Assembly: GCF_958298935.1 (NCBI RefSeq)
Contig: NC_084924.1
Location: 22,975,819 to 23,039,818, forward strand
DNA length: 64,000 nt
Origin: Phragmites australis
Lineage: Eukaryota > Streptophyta > Magnoliopsida > Poales > Poaceae
Reading direction: 5' to 3'
Part shown: positions 45,000 through 56,480 of the stretch, piece after piece
Layout of the letters: each line of letters opens with the position of its first letter
Numbering within the stretch: the first letter of the stretch is position 1
The notes under the pieces: generated by a model
The model's database searches: none
Seen by the model: only the letters and a program-made list of their open reading frames with translations
Told to the model about the DNA's origin: nothing
Program-made: the position numbers and the translations under genes

Positions 45000-46912
45000 A
45001 TGGCTGGTGGCCATCGTCTCCAGCGCTCCGGCACCAGCTCCAGTGAGGAAATGGAGCCCCTTGCTCAGGAGGCGCCAATCGCTGCTGCTTCCCAACAGCA
45101 GCGTCGATATGCACTCACGGCATTCCCCTCTCAGGAGGACCATGGCGCTGGGCCCAGCAGGGCCGCCGCCGCCATCGCCGGTGCACCATCCAACCCCCAG
45201 CAGGTGGCCGAAACTCATGCCGCCAGATCCACGTCTGGACAGTGCCGAGCGTCGTTGCGATGTAGGCTCGCCTTTGGCGAGGCCAGTCCTGAGAGTGCGC
45301 TACTTGCGGTGCAAGCTCTCCTCAGGCACCCGCCAGTCCAGGCGGCGGGGGAAACCCCGGAAGGCCGCTGGCTCCAGGAGGTGGCCGCCTTGGTCGGCAC
45401 GGCTCACCGCCAGGTGCTGACCGAAAGTTCCCGCGCTACCTCACACTGCGGCGCAACTATGACCGGCCCATCATCACGTGGCGGTCGCACTGGCCGGGGG
45501 GGCTCCAAGCGAAGCGCCGCCCCCTGGCCACTACCGGAGCCCAGGACCTCCGCTTACACCTCAATGAGCGGAGGGCCGTCGAAGACGCGCATGTCACCCT
45601 CGAGCGCCAGCGGGAGACCCGGCATGAGGCTGAAGCCGAGGACCAGGCCTCCTCCTTGCTGGCCCATGATCGTCGGGGCTCCCCGGCTCACCGGTGTTCA
45701 CCGCCTAAGGGCGCTGCCCGCGCCGTAGGGTACGGCACAGGCTGCCGTGCCTTCACCAGCGAGCTCCGCCGGGTCAAATGGCCCACCAAGTTCCGGCCGG
45801 AACTGCCGGAGAAGTACGACGGGTCCATCGACCCCGTCGAGTTCCTCCAAATCTAAACCACTGCTGTCCAAGTGGCTGGCGGCAGTGAAAAGGTGATGGC
45901 CAACTATTTCCATGTCGCCTTGAGGGGCTCTGCCCGCTCTTGGCTTATGAACTTACCCCCAGGATCCATCAGCTCCTGGGATGATCTTTGCCACCAGTTT
46001 GTGGCTAACTTTCAGGGCACATTCACGTGCCCCCGCCTAGAGTGCGACCTCCACGCCGTCAAACAGCAGGAGGGGGAGATGCTGTGGCACTTCATACAAC
46101 GCTTTAGCCAGGTCCGCAACACCATCCCTCGGATAACCCCCCACGCTATCATTGTCGCGTTCCGGTAGGGTGTCCACGACGAGCGGATGCTCGAGAAGCT
46201 AGGCATGCACGAGGTCGAAACCACCGCGGAGCTTTTCACGCTGGCCGACAAGTGAACCAAGGTGGCGGAAGGTCGGGCATGGCATGTTCCGCGCCCTGAG
46301 CATCCCGTCGCCGATCAGCCAGATCCTTCCCACTCCGACAGGCGGGAAAAGAAGAAGAGAAGGAGGCGCGAGGCTGTCCCCATCGAGCCAGCCCAGGGCC
46401 TCGCCCGTGGGCCGGCCCAGGAACCCGACTACCGGCAAGCACGTCGAGCGGCCGCCGATAGATGGCCTGCGCCCGCGAGGGCTCCGGCCCGAGCCCCTCC
46501 TAGGCCTCCGGCTCCCGCAAGGGCTCTCGTTTCGGCAAGGGCCCTCGCTCCCGTGAGGCCCGAGCCAAGGAAGTGGTGCCAGATCTACCAGACTAGGCGG
46601 CATGACCTCACGGAGTGCCGCACGGTCAAAGGCCTCATCGAGCAGCGCCAGAGGGACTGCGAGGAGCCCCGTAGGGGTGGTGACGACGGAGCCGCCCCCG
46701 AGAACCCAGAGCTCGGCTTCCAGGAACCCGAGCACACCGTCGCATTCATCGATGGAGGCGCGTACATGCCCTCCTCCCGCCGCAGTGTCAAGTCCATGCG
46801 GTGCGAGGTGTGCTCGGTGACCCTGAGCGAAGAGGCCGTAAGGCCCCTGAAGTGGTCGGACGCCCCGATCACGTTTAGCCAACACGACCGTGCAACACGC
46901 CTTTCACCTTGA
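45000..46912 (+). pseudogene. Tat-lineage gag pseudogene
   Basis: The N-terminal part starts at the ATG at 45000 (MAGGHRLQRSG) and moves to another frame between about 45440 and 45540. From there one frame runs to 46912, broken by stops near 45854, 46166 and 46252. The capsid core reads KWPTKFRPELPEKYDGS, VMANYFHVALRGSARSWL, LCHQFVANFQGTF and a helical FIQRFSQVRNTIP. A basic arginine-rich segment and a cysteine/histidine motif (WCQIYQTRRHDLTEC, 46575-46620) follow. The end (AYMPSSRR, PITFSQHDRA) is the sequence that normally leads into protease, but no protease follows. Gag would form the virus-like particle. Confidence 0.85.
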
Positions 46913-48160
46913 ATTTCCAATTTGACACCTTTGAGGGGTCAGGAACGGCAACAGATACTGCTGAGTCATACTCGGACGCCACCGAACCATAGGACCTCTG
47001 GGTTATGCCTCTGCCTTTAGAGTCTCAGGTATTCGAGAGGTCTTAGGTCGAAAACAAGAGCAACCTATAATGAGTACTGCACTAACAGAGCGCACCAAGC
47101 AAAGAATCTTTCTATTTTTCCCGAATCACAGACCAACAATCAAAAGCAAAAGCAGCTCGACCGCGAGGGCCTTAGTGCTCAGGTCGCTGCTCGGCCCTAG
47201 GGGTCCTCAGGTGGTCCTACTGCTCAGGCATGAGTGGTCGGGATCATCTGGTCCCGGGCTCCCCATAGCACTCCCCAGTGCTTGGGCACTCCAGCCGAAG
47301 GGACTAAGTTCCCGGGCACCCCGAGCTCGGAGCGCATACCTCTCTTGGATTAGTCGGACGAAAGGCTGACAGCTGTCTGATGAGTGGTTAAATTCATATG
47401 AATTTACATTCAGTAATATATTGTTCTCGAGTTATCGTCGGGGCCCTCGTATTCTAATCTGTTCGGCGAGATGGTCTCCTCACGCACAAAACCCTGCCAC
47501 GTGTCCGCTTTTCTCGGAACGACAGAACGGACAGTAGAAAGGTGTACTGTACGAACAGCGATGTCTGACCGAAGTCCTTCATGGTGGTCATGGTGTTCGG
47601 TCCGCTTACAAGGCCCCGGGCACTACCGAGCCTCTAGGGTTCTCGGGTAATCTCACCGCTCGAGCAAAGAGTGGCCGGGAGCCTGGACCCTGGGGGCGGG
47701 CTGTCGGTGCTCGGTCCGGTCCGTCCTAGCCCGGGCACCACCAAACCGTGGGGATTCTTGGTCACATTTCCGCCCGCACGTGTCTCCGGTCTACCTGTTT
47801 GAGTGGTCACAAAATGGGAAAGTGTTCACTGGTCGTGGCGTGCTCCGTGCTGGATCAACCTATCTCCCGAGCAAGGAAGTTAATGCCTTTGTCTTTTGAC
47901 TTAGCCGCTGCGGACTCGCGAGGGCTCGTGGGCTGAACACACAAAGAAGGCCTCACTGCTCGGGTGACGAGTGGTCGGGGCAACTTCGTTCTCGGGGAGG
48001 GAAAGGTCAGGCTTGGTCTGACTGAGTACTCCTTAGGACATCAAGTGAAAAGAATAGAAACTTCATCAAGCACTTGGAAGAACACTGGAGTTGCGATCCC
48101 AAAGAAAGGCTTCCATTATATTCACAAGAAAGGACAGCTATTCTGAGGGATCACTCCCAT
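46913..48160 (+). other. Spacer between gag and the antisense gene
   Basis: No gene. GC-rich sequence with recurring CGGTC, GCTCGG and GTGGTCGGG motifs, like non-coding interior of Tat elements. Small frames (47070-47369, 47748-47936) have no domain. Confidence 0.5.
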
Positions 48161-49729
48161 ATTTACATCAAGTCAAAGAAAAAGAAAATTACAAATAAGT
48201 CAGAGCCATCAGGCTCGGAAGATAGCGGGGCCTCCTCGCCGCTGCCCCCCCCCCCCCCGGGTCCAGAATCGGTGGCGCCTCCCGCGTGAAGCAAGCCGCT
48301 ACCTCGGCGGTGACGCCCCGGACTGCCTCCCGGGTGGCCTCCTCCTCGGCCTCGACCACCCCTTCCCAAGCTGGTTCCAGCGAGAAGTTCAGATCCCGGC
48401 TCCGGTAGCAGGCTAGGACGTGCTCGGCCACCGCTTGAGCCAAGCTACGCCCTTCCCGGGCGGCTAGCTCCTGCACTGCCTGGGGAAGCGCCTCGAGGCG
48501 CTGGCTGATCCTCTGGAAGCCAAGGGCGATGTGGCCAATGCCTGTCCCCTTCGCTCCCACATGGACTCGCCCAAGCCCGGCCACCCTCACGGACCTCTGT
48601 GCCTGTCGAAGGATGACTTCCATCATCAGCTTCACGTTGGCCCGTTCGGTCCTAGTGGTCTCGAGCTCATCCTTCATGCTCTGCAGCCGCTGGTCGAGGC
48701 GGCGCCGGGCACCTGGGCTTCGCCTGCTTCACCTGCTCTGCAAGGGTAGAGAGGGCCTGCTCACGGGCAGTCAGCTCTGACTCCCACTTGGCAGCCCGCT
48801 CCTCCCAAGCAGCTGAGGCCACCAACGCCTCGGCAGCCTCCGTCTCCCAGCGGATCAGCAACTCCTCCCAGGCGTCTAGATCCGACGTCGTGATGCCAAT
48901 GTCGGTCTCACAGATCGTGACGTCCTCCTCCCGGCACTGGAGCTCCTCCTCCCGACACTGGAGTTCGGCGCAGATCTGGTCAGCCTCGCCTTTCTGGCTG
49001 GCCAAGTCCACCTGGGAGGCCTCCACCGTCCTCTCGCGGGACAGGACCACCTCCTCCTAAGCCTGCACCTGCCTCTCCCTGGCGAGTGCCTCGGTAGCCT
49101 ACTGCCGTGATGTCTCGGCCAGGCGGGCGGCGTCTTCCTGCTCCTGCACGGCCTCCGTGCGTATTTCTTCTAAGGCCTCTCGCTCCGCCTCTATCGCGCG
49201 CCGCTCACTCTCGTTGGCGGCGCGGGCCGCGACGACGCGGGCCTCAAAAAGGCTCCTGCCCTCGGCTAGCCGCTCCCTCTCCTCAGAGAGGGCGGCGCGG
49301 CCCACCTCAAGAAGCGTCCTCTCCCCCACCACGGTCGCCTCCAGCCGCCCGATCACCTCCCGGGCGCTTCCTAGCATGTCCGGAAGGGGTTCTGCATGCT
49401 GGCTGGATGACGACCGGGTGTTGGGTCCCCTGCGAGCCCTCTCTGAGGGGCTCGGGGTCCCCGAACACCGCCACACAGGCACCGCCATCGACGAGGCCAT
49501 CCGCCCCGCACTCTATGTGCTCGGGACGGGCTCTGCCGGCGCCGGTTGCTCAGGCGCAGCCTCTGCCATCGGCTCGGGGTAGGGCGGTGCTTGTGGCTCT
49601 ATCTCGGTCGGCGCGCTCAGCGGCTCTGGCTCCACCGACGCGCTCGGCTCACGCATGCTCGGCTCGGGGGCTGGAGCCGGCTTCGGCGCCTCCGGCCGTC
49701 CTTGGTCTCCGGCGGCGTCCGTAGGTGGA

Positions 49730-49803
49730 CTGCAAAAGAAAATGAGGTCAGTCTCCGAACTCACTTCGGGCAAGGCATGCTCAAAAAAAGGGGAGAAACT
49801 TAC
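49730..49803 (-). other. Spliceosomal intron candidate in the antisense gene
   Basis: On the minus strand GTAAGT starts at 49803 and the acceptor TTCTTTTGCAG ends at 49730; 74 bp. The joined parts give a better continuous charged protein than reading through. The signals exist only on the antisense strand, so the sense genomic RNA would not lose the intron. Confidence 0.65.
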
Positions 49804-49946
49804 GCAGATTTGGGTCTTCGTTATTGCCACCTTGATTCCAGGATCCTGTATTCCGGGCCCGACGGCATTGGCCCGGAATCCTCCCTCCTCCTCTTCCGCG
49901 GGGGGCTCTGCGGGGCCGCCGCGCGGTCTCTGGGTTCCAGACCAAG

Positions 49947-49988
49947 CCCAAGCAGATCAAGGTCTGGTTCCAGAACCGTAGATGCCGC
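49947..49988 (+). other. 14-codon HD-ZIP III homeodomain recognition-helix match
   Basis: On the plus strand, opposite the antisense gene's linker, one frame reads PKQIKVWFQNRRCR. This is the third-helix signature of class III HD-ZIP homeodomains, including the RRCR ending typical of that class. The match stops sharply on both sides (TK before, PRH after, where the family has E and EKQ). It is too long for chance, so it is most likely a captured gene fragment. It is not a functional gene. Confidence 0.7.
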
Positions 49989-51407
49989 CCCCGTCACCGA
50001 CCCCGTGCTGGACGATTGGCCACTCTGGCCTCCCTCCTTCTCGCCAGGTGAAAGCGACGACGAGGACGTCGGCGTAGGAACGAAAGTCCGGGGGCGCTTC
50101 CCTTTGTCCCCCGGCGCTATCGCCGCCCCACTGCCGGCGGCGTCTCCTCCTCTGGCCTGGCGGCTGCTGCCTGCGGCCTCCTCGCCGCTCGCCTACGGCC
50201 TGCTTTTGGCGGCGTCCCCGCCGGGGGCACTCGGAGCGCGGCCGGTCACCTCGTACTCCCCGGGAATCTGGATAGTCCCGGGGTTCCGGCGCCCTGGCCG
50301 GTCGACCAGCGCTTGGGCGTCGAACTTCGGCAACTTCACTTGCAGCGCCACCCGGTTCGGGTCGGCGTAGAGCGCCAGCTCCTTCCAGGGGAGCTCCACC
50401 CGGTCCAGGTCATCCACGCCGGTCACCACCCAGAGCAGGCCCCTCAGAGCCGCCCTGTCCAGGTCCCACTCCATGCCGATCTGGGTCCTGGTGATGTCCT
50501 GGGGGCCCGTGTACATCCAGCAGGGCCGGGCCCGCTCCCGTAGAGGCGCCAGGCAGCGGTGCAGATAGTCCGCCACCACCATCACTGAAGTGAGCCCAGC
50601 CTGGCGCAGGAAGTCGATGCGCTCTAGGACCGGCTCCATTCGCGCGTCTGCCTGCGGCGGCGCCTCCCAGGTTGGCTTCAGGGGCTCCGCCGCCCTCTCC
50701 GGCAGCGCCAGGCGGTCGTGGGGGCAGACGTCGATGTAGAACCAGTCGCGCCGCCAGTCGTCCCATTTGCTCCGCAGCACCTGGGGAATGTACTGCTCCC
50801 CCAGGCCGTCCCGCAGCCAGAAATTGCAGCAGCCAGCGAAGTCAGCGGTGGAGAAGCCCCTCTTCTTCCCAGCCGGCCGCAACATGAAGAAGTGTCAAAA
50901 GAGCGACACCGACGGTGGCACCCCCACGAACATCTCGCAGAGGTGGGTGAAGACCGCCAGGATGACGAAGGAGTTCGGGCTGAGATGCACCAGCTGGATC
51001 CCGAACGTGTCGAGGATCTGGAGGAAGAAGGTCGAGAACAACGGCACCAGCCCAGCCGCCATGAAGGAAGTGAAGAGGACTATGCACTCTGGCCGGTCCA
51101 TCACCGGCGGGAAGCTCGCCGGTGTCACCACCGATGCCTCCCGCTGGCCTTCGGGCACCATCAACTTCCGCACCTTGTCCGTCGCCTCCTCATTCATGAG
51201 CCGAGACTCCGGCAGCACGCTGTCAGGTGTCTTGTCACGGCGGCTTCCTCCCGCTCTCGTCATCTTGTCAAGGTGGGGGACAATTTGGAACGGTGGGGGA
51301 AAGGTGGTGCTCTGATCGCTTGAGGGAAGATGAGGGATCAGGAGCGCAAGGAAGAAGAAGGCTTGATCGCAAAGATGGCGTAAAGAGGGGGGCGGTTCAC
51401 TCCCCTC

Positions 51408-51422
51408 CTCCTTTTATACTCC
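51408..51422 (-). promoter_or_regulatory. TATA box of the antisense gene
   Basis: TATAAAAGGAGG on the minus strand (TATA at 51415-51418), about 150 bp upstream of the ATG at 51263. GC-rich initiator sequence follows. It suggests that the antisense gene is transcribed on its own. Confidence 0.65.
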
Positions 51423-51797
51423 AGGGAAATTCAAACGTCGCCTTCTGCAACGCGCTAGTTGAGACGGTTTCCTCGGCCAGCGCAACCGACCGGCGAATCT
51501 CTCTCGGGCCGTGAGGTTGTCAGTGGCTCCCAGGCGCACTTTTCTCGATCTGCGCGGTTGCCACGCGTACCGCCTGCCTCATTATCACGCGCCGCCCGTC
51601 CCGTTATCACGCGCCTCGGGAGTCAGCTGGACGCGCGTCCGTTCGGCTCCCCGTTGGGCCGTACCAGAATCCCGGACTGGAAGGGCCAGCGCCTAAGAGC
51701 GCGTCGCGTGGCGTCGGTGCTGGGTTCGGCCTCATTGACGACAAAGGGCCCATCCGCAGTCTCTGGGCCATCGCCTGCCAATGGGCCCGGGGGCTGC

Positions 51798-53214
51798 TGT
51801 CGGTGAATCAGGAACCAGGGGTCCCCGAATCCCGAGGCCAGGCTAGCAATCCGCCATGTGGCGCCATCCCGCGGGGTCACCTCCGGGAGGTAAAAAAGAC
51901 TAAGTCCCGAGAGAGGACGCTCGGGGCCACAGTCAGTGGTCCCCGAGTACCTAGGTTCCCCGATGATCTGTGAAGACCAAATACCGGGAGGGGTGTGCCT
52001 GGGGCTGCGAGCAGTAGCCCCCCGGGCACCCGAGTACCCCGAGGGCCCACTGAAGGAAGTTCCGGGAGAGAGTGCTCGGGGCTACGTGCAGCGGCCCCCG
52101 AGCACTCGGTTCCCCGAGGATCCATACAAGCATGCCCAGGAGAGAGTGCTCGAGGAGGTGAACAGTAGCCCCCGAGCACTCGATTCCCCAAGGACCAAGG
52201 AAGGGCACTCTCGGGAGAGAGTGCTCGGGGAGGTGAACAGTGACCCCCGAGCACTCGGTTCCCCGACGACCCAGGAAGCCCCCTGACAGTGGCCCCCACA
52301 GGGGTCCAGCGATGAGGTGTCAGCCAGTCAAAGTCACGAGGCCGCATTTAAGAGCACGTGTGGCCTGTCACCTCCAACTGCCCCCGCCACGCTCGGTGTC
52401 AGTTCCTGCCACATTCTGGCAGAAGGGCGTGGGGACATTAAATGCACGGGTCCCATCCCGCGCCATCCGGCACGTCTCGGGATAACATCGCAAGAGCCGA
52501 GGCGTTCTGTCTGCCGCGTTGCTGTGGCAGGAGAACAAGACAGGGCTAGCACGCCGGGCCGCTCTGCGGCTGCCCGGTGGGCCCTCTCCACGGCACCCGT
52601 TGCCAGTGCCATTATGGCGACAGATGACCGGGCGCGGGGCACGTTTTCAACCCCCCAGTCACTTCGCACAGAGGCTATGATGATGCCCTTTCCATTTATG
52701 GTACCTTGGAACTCGTGCCCTCCCATTCAGGGCACGCTACTGCCGGTGGGTATTTAAAGCAGCCGGCAGCACGGACAAAGACAAGTTGGAAAATCCCTGA
52801 AGAAGTGAATATCTCTCGGCAAGCTCTGCCCGGTTGAAGCAGTTAAGGAAGTAGAGGAGATCGAGAAGTCCAAGAGCAATCAAAGCCAAGAAATACACAT
52901 AGACTGAAGAACAAGGAGCCCCAGGTTCTAGGATAGACAAACATTCTTATAACCAGCAACATCCTTGAGGGACATTCTCAGGGTATTTATAGTATCCATA
53001 CAGGAGTAGGGTGTTACGCCTCCGTGTGGCCTGAACCTGTCTAAACTCCCAGTGCATTTACTTCATTCCGCACCAGATCTTTCCACCCCGCCAGCCATCG
53101 CATTCATATCCATTTATTTCTCCGGCAAACATATTCAGAATCATCCCCCCGGTCGAATCTCTAAAAAGGGGTCCCTCCCTCAGTATCCCTGCGACAGGAG
53201 TTAACCCTCCGACA
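51798..53214 (+). repeat. Right LTR of the non-autonomous Tat element
   Basis: 1,417 bp, starts TGTCGGTGAATCAGGAACCA, ends TTAACCCTCCGACA. The stem-loop array at about 51918-52265 includes two perfect GAGTGCTCGGGG/CCCCGAGCACTC stems and variants. A leader with TATTTAAAGC near 52751 could serve as the TATA region. Confidence 0.9.
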
Positions 53215-54230
53215 GACTCGAACACAGAAATGCTAAGAGAGGTAGGAATCCACCAGGAAAACCACCAAAGGATTAGCTAAAACCACCATACCCACTATTG
53301 CAAGCATGCAACCATATGCATGGCTGCCTCAACCATACGCACCGTATGCAAGCTCCAGCCCCGCTATCGTATGGGACAACGTTCCTCCGACCTTGGCCAA
53401 CTCAGAACCCTAGGTCAGTACAGGAGCTCCAGACGGCGCGGAGGCCTTCCAGTCTCTGCACGACAAAGACCTCACCGCCTCAGGAGAGGATGCGACCAAA
53501 GCCATGGTCAAGCAAGCCGCCTTCCAATGGTTCTGGGCGGTCCAACCCAGGAGCGCTCCCACCTGGACTTGGTCACCAGGTATCCCCTTCGACCACATTT
53601 GGGATACCCTGAGCAAGCCAACATCTTCGGAAAGTCTGTCCACCCAGCGCCCTCCTTGGGCCCCTTAGGCGAAAGAGGGTCCCAAGGAGATGGAGGGCTC
53701 CAAGGTGCGCAGACCCTGCCAGCGCCTCTGACGCCGCCCTCGCAACGCTAACCGCACATTGGGAACCCCTAGTCCACCTCGTCCAGGGAGGCATGGTCAG
53801 AACCACTTCGGCCCCAAAGGCTGGTACACCGAGCAGCCTCGATGGTCTCCTAAGGGGGAAGTAGACCCAGGGAAACCACAGGCTTCAGGACACACCGCCT
53901 TCAGCAACAACCCCAACAACAACTCCAAGCTCCAGCACCCTCGGAGGCACATGGGTGCGCCCTACATGGACTAGGGCGCGGCCACAACACCAACGACTGC
54001 CGCACCCTCATGACCTTCCAGGAGGAGTACCTCAGAAGGCAAGCAGAATACATGACCCCAAAAAGAGCAGGTGAAGGATGATGCAGGGTTCGGAGGCCTG
54101 GGGCCAACTCCCGGGAAAATCCCCGCCCCCCAACCCTGCACCAACGATACCAACCCTACCGACAGTACAACAACCAGCAGCAAGAACCGAGTCATGGACA
54201 CGCCACCACCAAGCTTCGAATGGTGTACCT
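53215..54230 (+). pseudogene. Gag remnant of another Tat-like element
   Basis: Frames break often. Visible pieces are a proline/tyrosine-rich stretch WLPQPYAPYASSSPAIVWDN near 53325-53385 and a cysteine/histidine knuckle tail HNTNDCRTLMTFQEEYLRRQ near 53985-54045. The knuckle tail is like the end of a plant Ty3 gag zinc finger. No protease or RT follows; instead tandem repeats begin. The 5' LTR of this element is missing, since the foreign LTR ends at 53214. Confidence 0.5.
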
Positions 54231-54245
54231 CTAGAGGCGGGCAAC

Positions 54246-54425
54246 GGCTTAGGGCCGAGGGGGTCGCGGGCTACCTCTCCCAACTAACCTTCGACTACGC
54301 CTCCAACACGCCATCGCTAGGCCTCGGATGGGCTACCTCTGGGGCTGGGCAACGGCTAAAGGTTGAGGGGGCAAACACCACCTCTCCCAGCCTAGCCACA
54401 GGCTTCGGGGCCTCCAGACCTCACA
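54246..54425 (+). repeat. Two units of a 108-bp repeat (first block)
   Basis: The marker GGCT(T/A)A recurs at 54246 and 54354, 108 bp apart. Sequence and period are the same as in the larger array at 56.85-57.8 kb, so the two blocks were once one array or spread from one source. Confidence 0.75.
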
Positions 54426-54719
54426 ATAGAGGCTTTATTCCTACAAAGGTAGGCCCGCTATTATCCACCAAGTAGCTTACCTAGTAATCTGTCCTTCATA
54501 CGATAAGGTTAAAGTCTGTTGGAGGCCTCCAACCTTACTGCTAGGAGTCTTTTTTCAATGGATAGCCACTAGGTAGAAGCAGTAGAACTTAAGTTACATT
54601 CTCATTTAGCATGAACAGTTATATCACCTAGCTATATTTTATGCTACAAATAGCTTCTTACTGCCAATAGAAAACTGCAAAACTTAGCTAGTATAAACCA
54701 TGCAAAATCCCTACACTCC

Positions 54720-55870
54720 CGCAGATAAATTGTGCCTAGGTCGTCTAGGGGGCGGGTCTACCCAGGTTTCTAGGAAGGCATTGTGCGGCCTTGGAAGTGT
54801 AGGTGCCATGCATCAAGGGGTTTCCTTGATAGACCGTGTTGTGGCGCTACCCGTAGGACATCTTTGGGTGGCGTGACAGTCCCACATACCGTGGACGTAG
54901 CATGCCTAGGTCAACTGGAAGGCAAGACTGCCTAGATTTCTTGGAAGGCATTGCGTATTCTGAGTAGACAATGAGGCCCACACACCGTGGACGCCGCTTA
55001 TGCCTAGGTCACCTACAAGGCAGTTTATGCCCAGGGTACCCTAAAAGGCATGTGCATAGCCTCGGGTGTCGAAGCCACGCCCCGGGGGATGTCCCCGGTG
55101 GCAGGGTTGCGATGATCTGAGGAATGCTGTCGGAAGGAATCCTCATCGCATGACATGCCTACACACCGCGGGCGTAGCATGCCTAGGTCACCTGGAAGGC
55201 AAGATTGCCTAGGTTTCCTGGAAGGTATTGTGTAGCCTCAGTAGTATGTAGATGCCGGTTATCAAGGGACTTCTTTGGTAATGTAGTTGCGGCCTCGGGG
55301 GATTTCTCCGGAGGCGTGACAAGCCTACGCACCAGTAAGCATCGCTTGCCTAAACCCAAGGTCACCTAAAAAGGTTTCCCGGAGGGTAGGCTGTGCTCTA
55401 GTAGGAAGTGGAGCCCACACACCGCGGGCGTAGCATGCCTAGGTCACTTGGAGGGTAAGACTATCTAAGTTTCCTGAAGGTATTGTGTATCCTCGATAGT
55501 GTGTAGACGCTGCATATCAGGGGACTGCCCTGATGTGAGGATGCAGTGCTCTGAGAAATGTTGTCGCAAGGAATCCTCTCTCCACGACATGCTTATATAC
55601 CGCGCGCGTCGCTTATGCATAGGTCACCTGCAAGGCAGATTATGCCCAGGGTGCCCTAGAAGGCATTACATAGCTTCGGTCATATAAATGCCACGCACTA
55701 GGGCACATCCTTGGTGGACAGTGTTGCGGTGCACCCTGGGCGTTTCCTTGGGAGCACGATAAGCCTACACACAGTGGGCGTAGCATGCCTAAGTCACCTG
55801 GTAGGCAAGACTGCCTAGGTTTCCTGGAAGGTATTGCGTAGCTCCAATAGTGTGCAGGACCTTCAGCATT
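54720..55870 (+). repeat. Compound tandem repeat with GCCTAGGTCACCTGG-AAGGCA motif
   Basis: Blocks containing GCATGCCTAGGTCACCTGG and CTGCCTAGGTTTCCTGG-AAGG recur near 54905, 55180, 55433 and 55787. Shorter related blocks lie near 54735, 55009 and 55615. Spacing is irregular (about 85-175 bp between related motifs), as in a higher-order repeat. No coding evidence. Confidence 0.8.
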
Positions 55871-55884
55871 AATACATGCCAAGG

Positions 55885-56480
55885 AGTCTTACAAAAACCT
55901 CTGACAAAAACGGAAAACCTTACAAAACCCTCTGGCAAAAACGGAGAGTCTTACAAAAACCTCCGGCAAAAGCGCAGAGTCTTACAAAAACCTCCGTAAA
56001 AAATGGAGAGTCTTACAAAAACCTCCAACAAAAACAAAAAACCTTACACAATCCTCCAGCAAAAGCGGAGAGTTTTACAAAAACCTTTGGCAAAAAATGG
56101 AGTCTTATAAAAACCTCCAACAAAAACTAAAAACCTTACAAAACCCTCCGGTAAAAACGAAGAGCCTTACCAAACCTCCGGCAAAAACGGAGAGTCTTAC
56201 CAAACCTCCAACAAAAATGGATAGTCCTACCAAACCTCCGGTAAAAATGAAGAACTTTACCAAAACCTCCAGTAAAAACAGAGAGCCTTACCAAACCTCC
56301 GGCAAAAACGAAGAACTCAACCAAAAACCTCTGGTAAAAATAGAAAACTTTACCGAACCTCTGGTAAAAACGGAGAGCTTTACCAAACCGTCGACAAAAA
56401 CGGAGAGCTTTACTAAACCTCCGCACAACAGAGAGCCTCACAAAACCTCTGCACAACGGAGAGACTTCCAAAAACCCCGT
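55885..56480 (+). repeat. About 19 copies of a 30-32 bp repeat
   Basis: Units of the form GAGTCTTACAAAAACCTCCG plus GCAAAAACG repeat in tandem and drift in sequence along the array. The open frames 55876-56130 and 56097-56498 (repeating KPPAKTESLT) come from the repeat and are not taken as a gene. Confidence 0.85.

Larger units (their letters stand above)
48189..51263 (-). pseudogene. Antisense gene of the Tat element, PF04195-like, with intron
   Basis: The protein starts MTRAGGSRRDKTPDSV at 51263. Its core (51100-50200) has FLQILDTFGIQLVHLSPNSF, LCEMFVGVPPSVSLF, FFMLRPAGKKRGF and WFYIDVCPHDRLALP. This is the domain annotated as putative gypsy type transposon. A TGA at 50895-50897 and a TAG at 50193-50195 lie in the same frame. 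An acidic serine-rich linker with a basic PPRKRRRE motif (possible nuclear signal, about 49890) precedes an intron (49803-49730). Downstream pieces at 49099-49500 and 48189-49050 are long charged helices (ERERLAEGRSLFEA, LQCREEELQCREED), probable coiled coils. A change of frame occurs near 48670. The role in the retrotransposon life cycle is unknown. Confidence 0.8.
43680..53214 (+). mobile_element. Non-autonomous Tat-lineage Ty3 element (gag plus antisense gene, no pol)
   Basis: Two same-family LTRs (43680-44934 and 51798-53214) enclose a 6.9-kb interior with a gag pseudogene, a spacer and a long antisense gene. Reverse transcriptase, RNase H and integrase are absent, although gag runs right up to where protease would start. 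This matches the idea of TR-GAG-type non-autonomous elements. The outer flanks (TCTAC at left, GACTC at right) do not match as a target duplication, so the two LTRs may come from different copies joined by recombination. A purine-rich GGGCCCGGGGGCTGC precedes the right LTR as polypurine tract. Confidence 0.75.

Noticed and set aside
49546..50370. Large plus-strand ORF (274 codons) in the Tat element
   Set aside because: It is the opposite strand of the antisense gene's linker and core, without a domain of its own; the short homeobox match lies in a different frame.
51799..52757. ORFs of 80-156 codons in the right Tat LTR
   Set aside because: They are chance frames in GC-rich stem-loop repeats and occur likewise in the other LTRs of the family.
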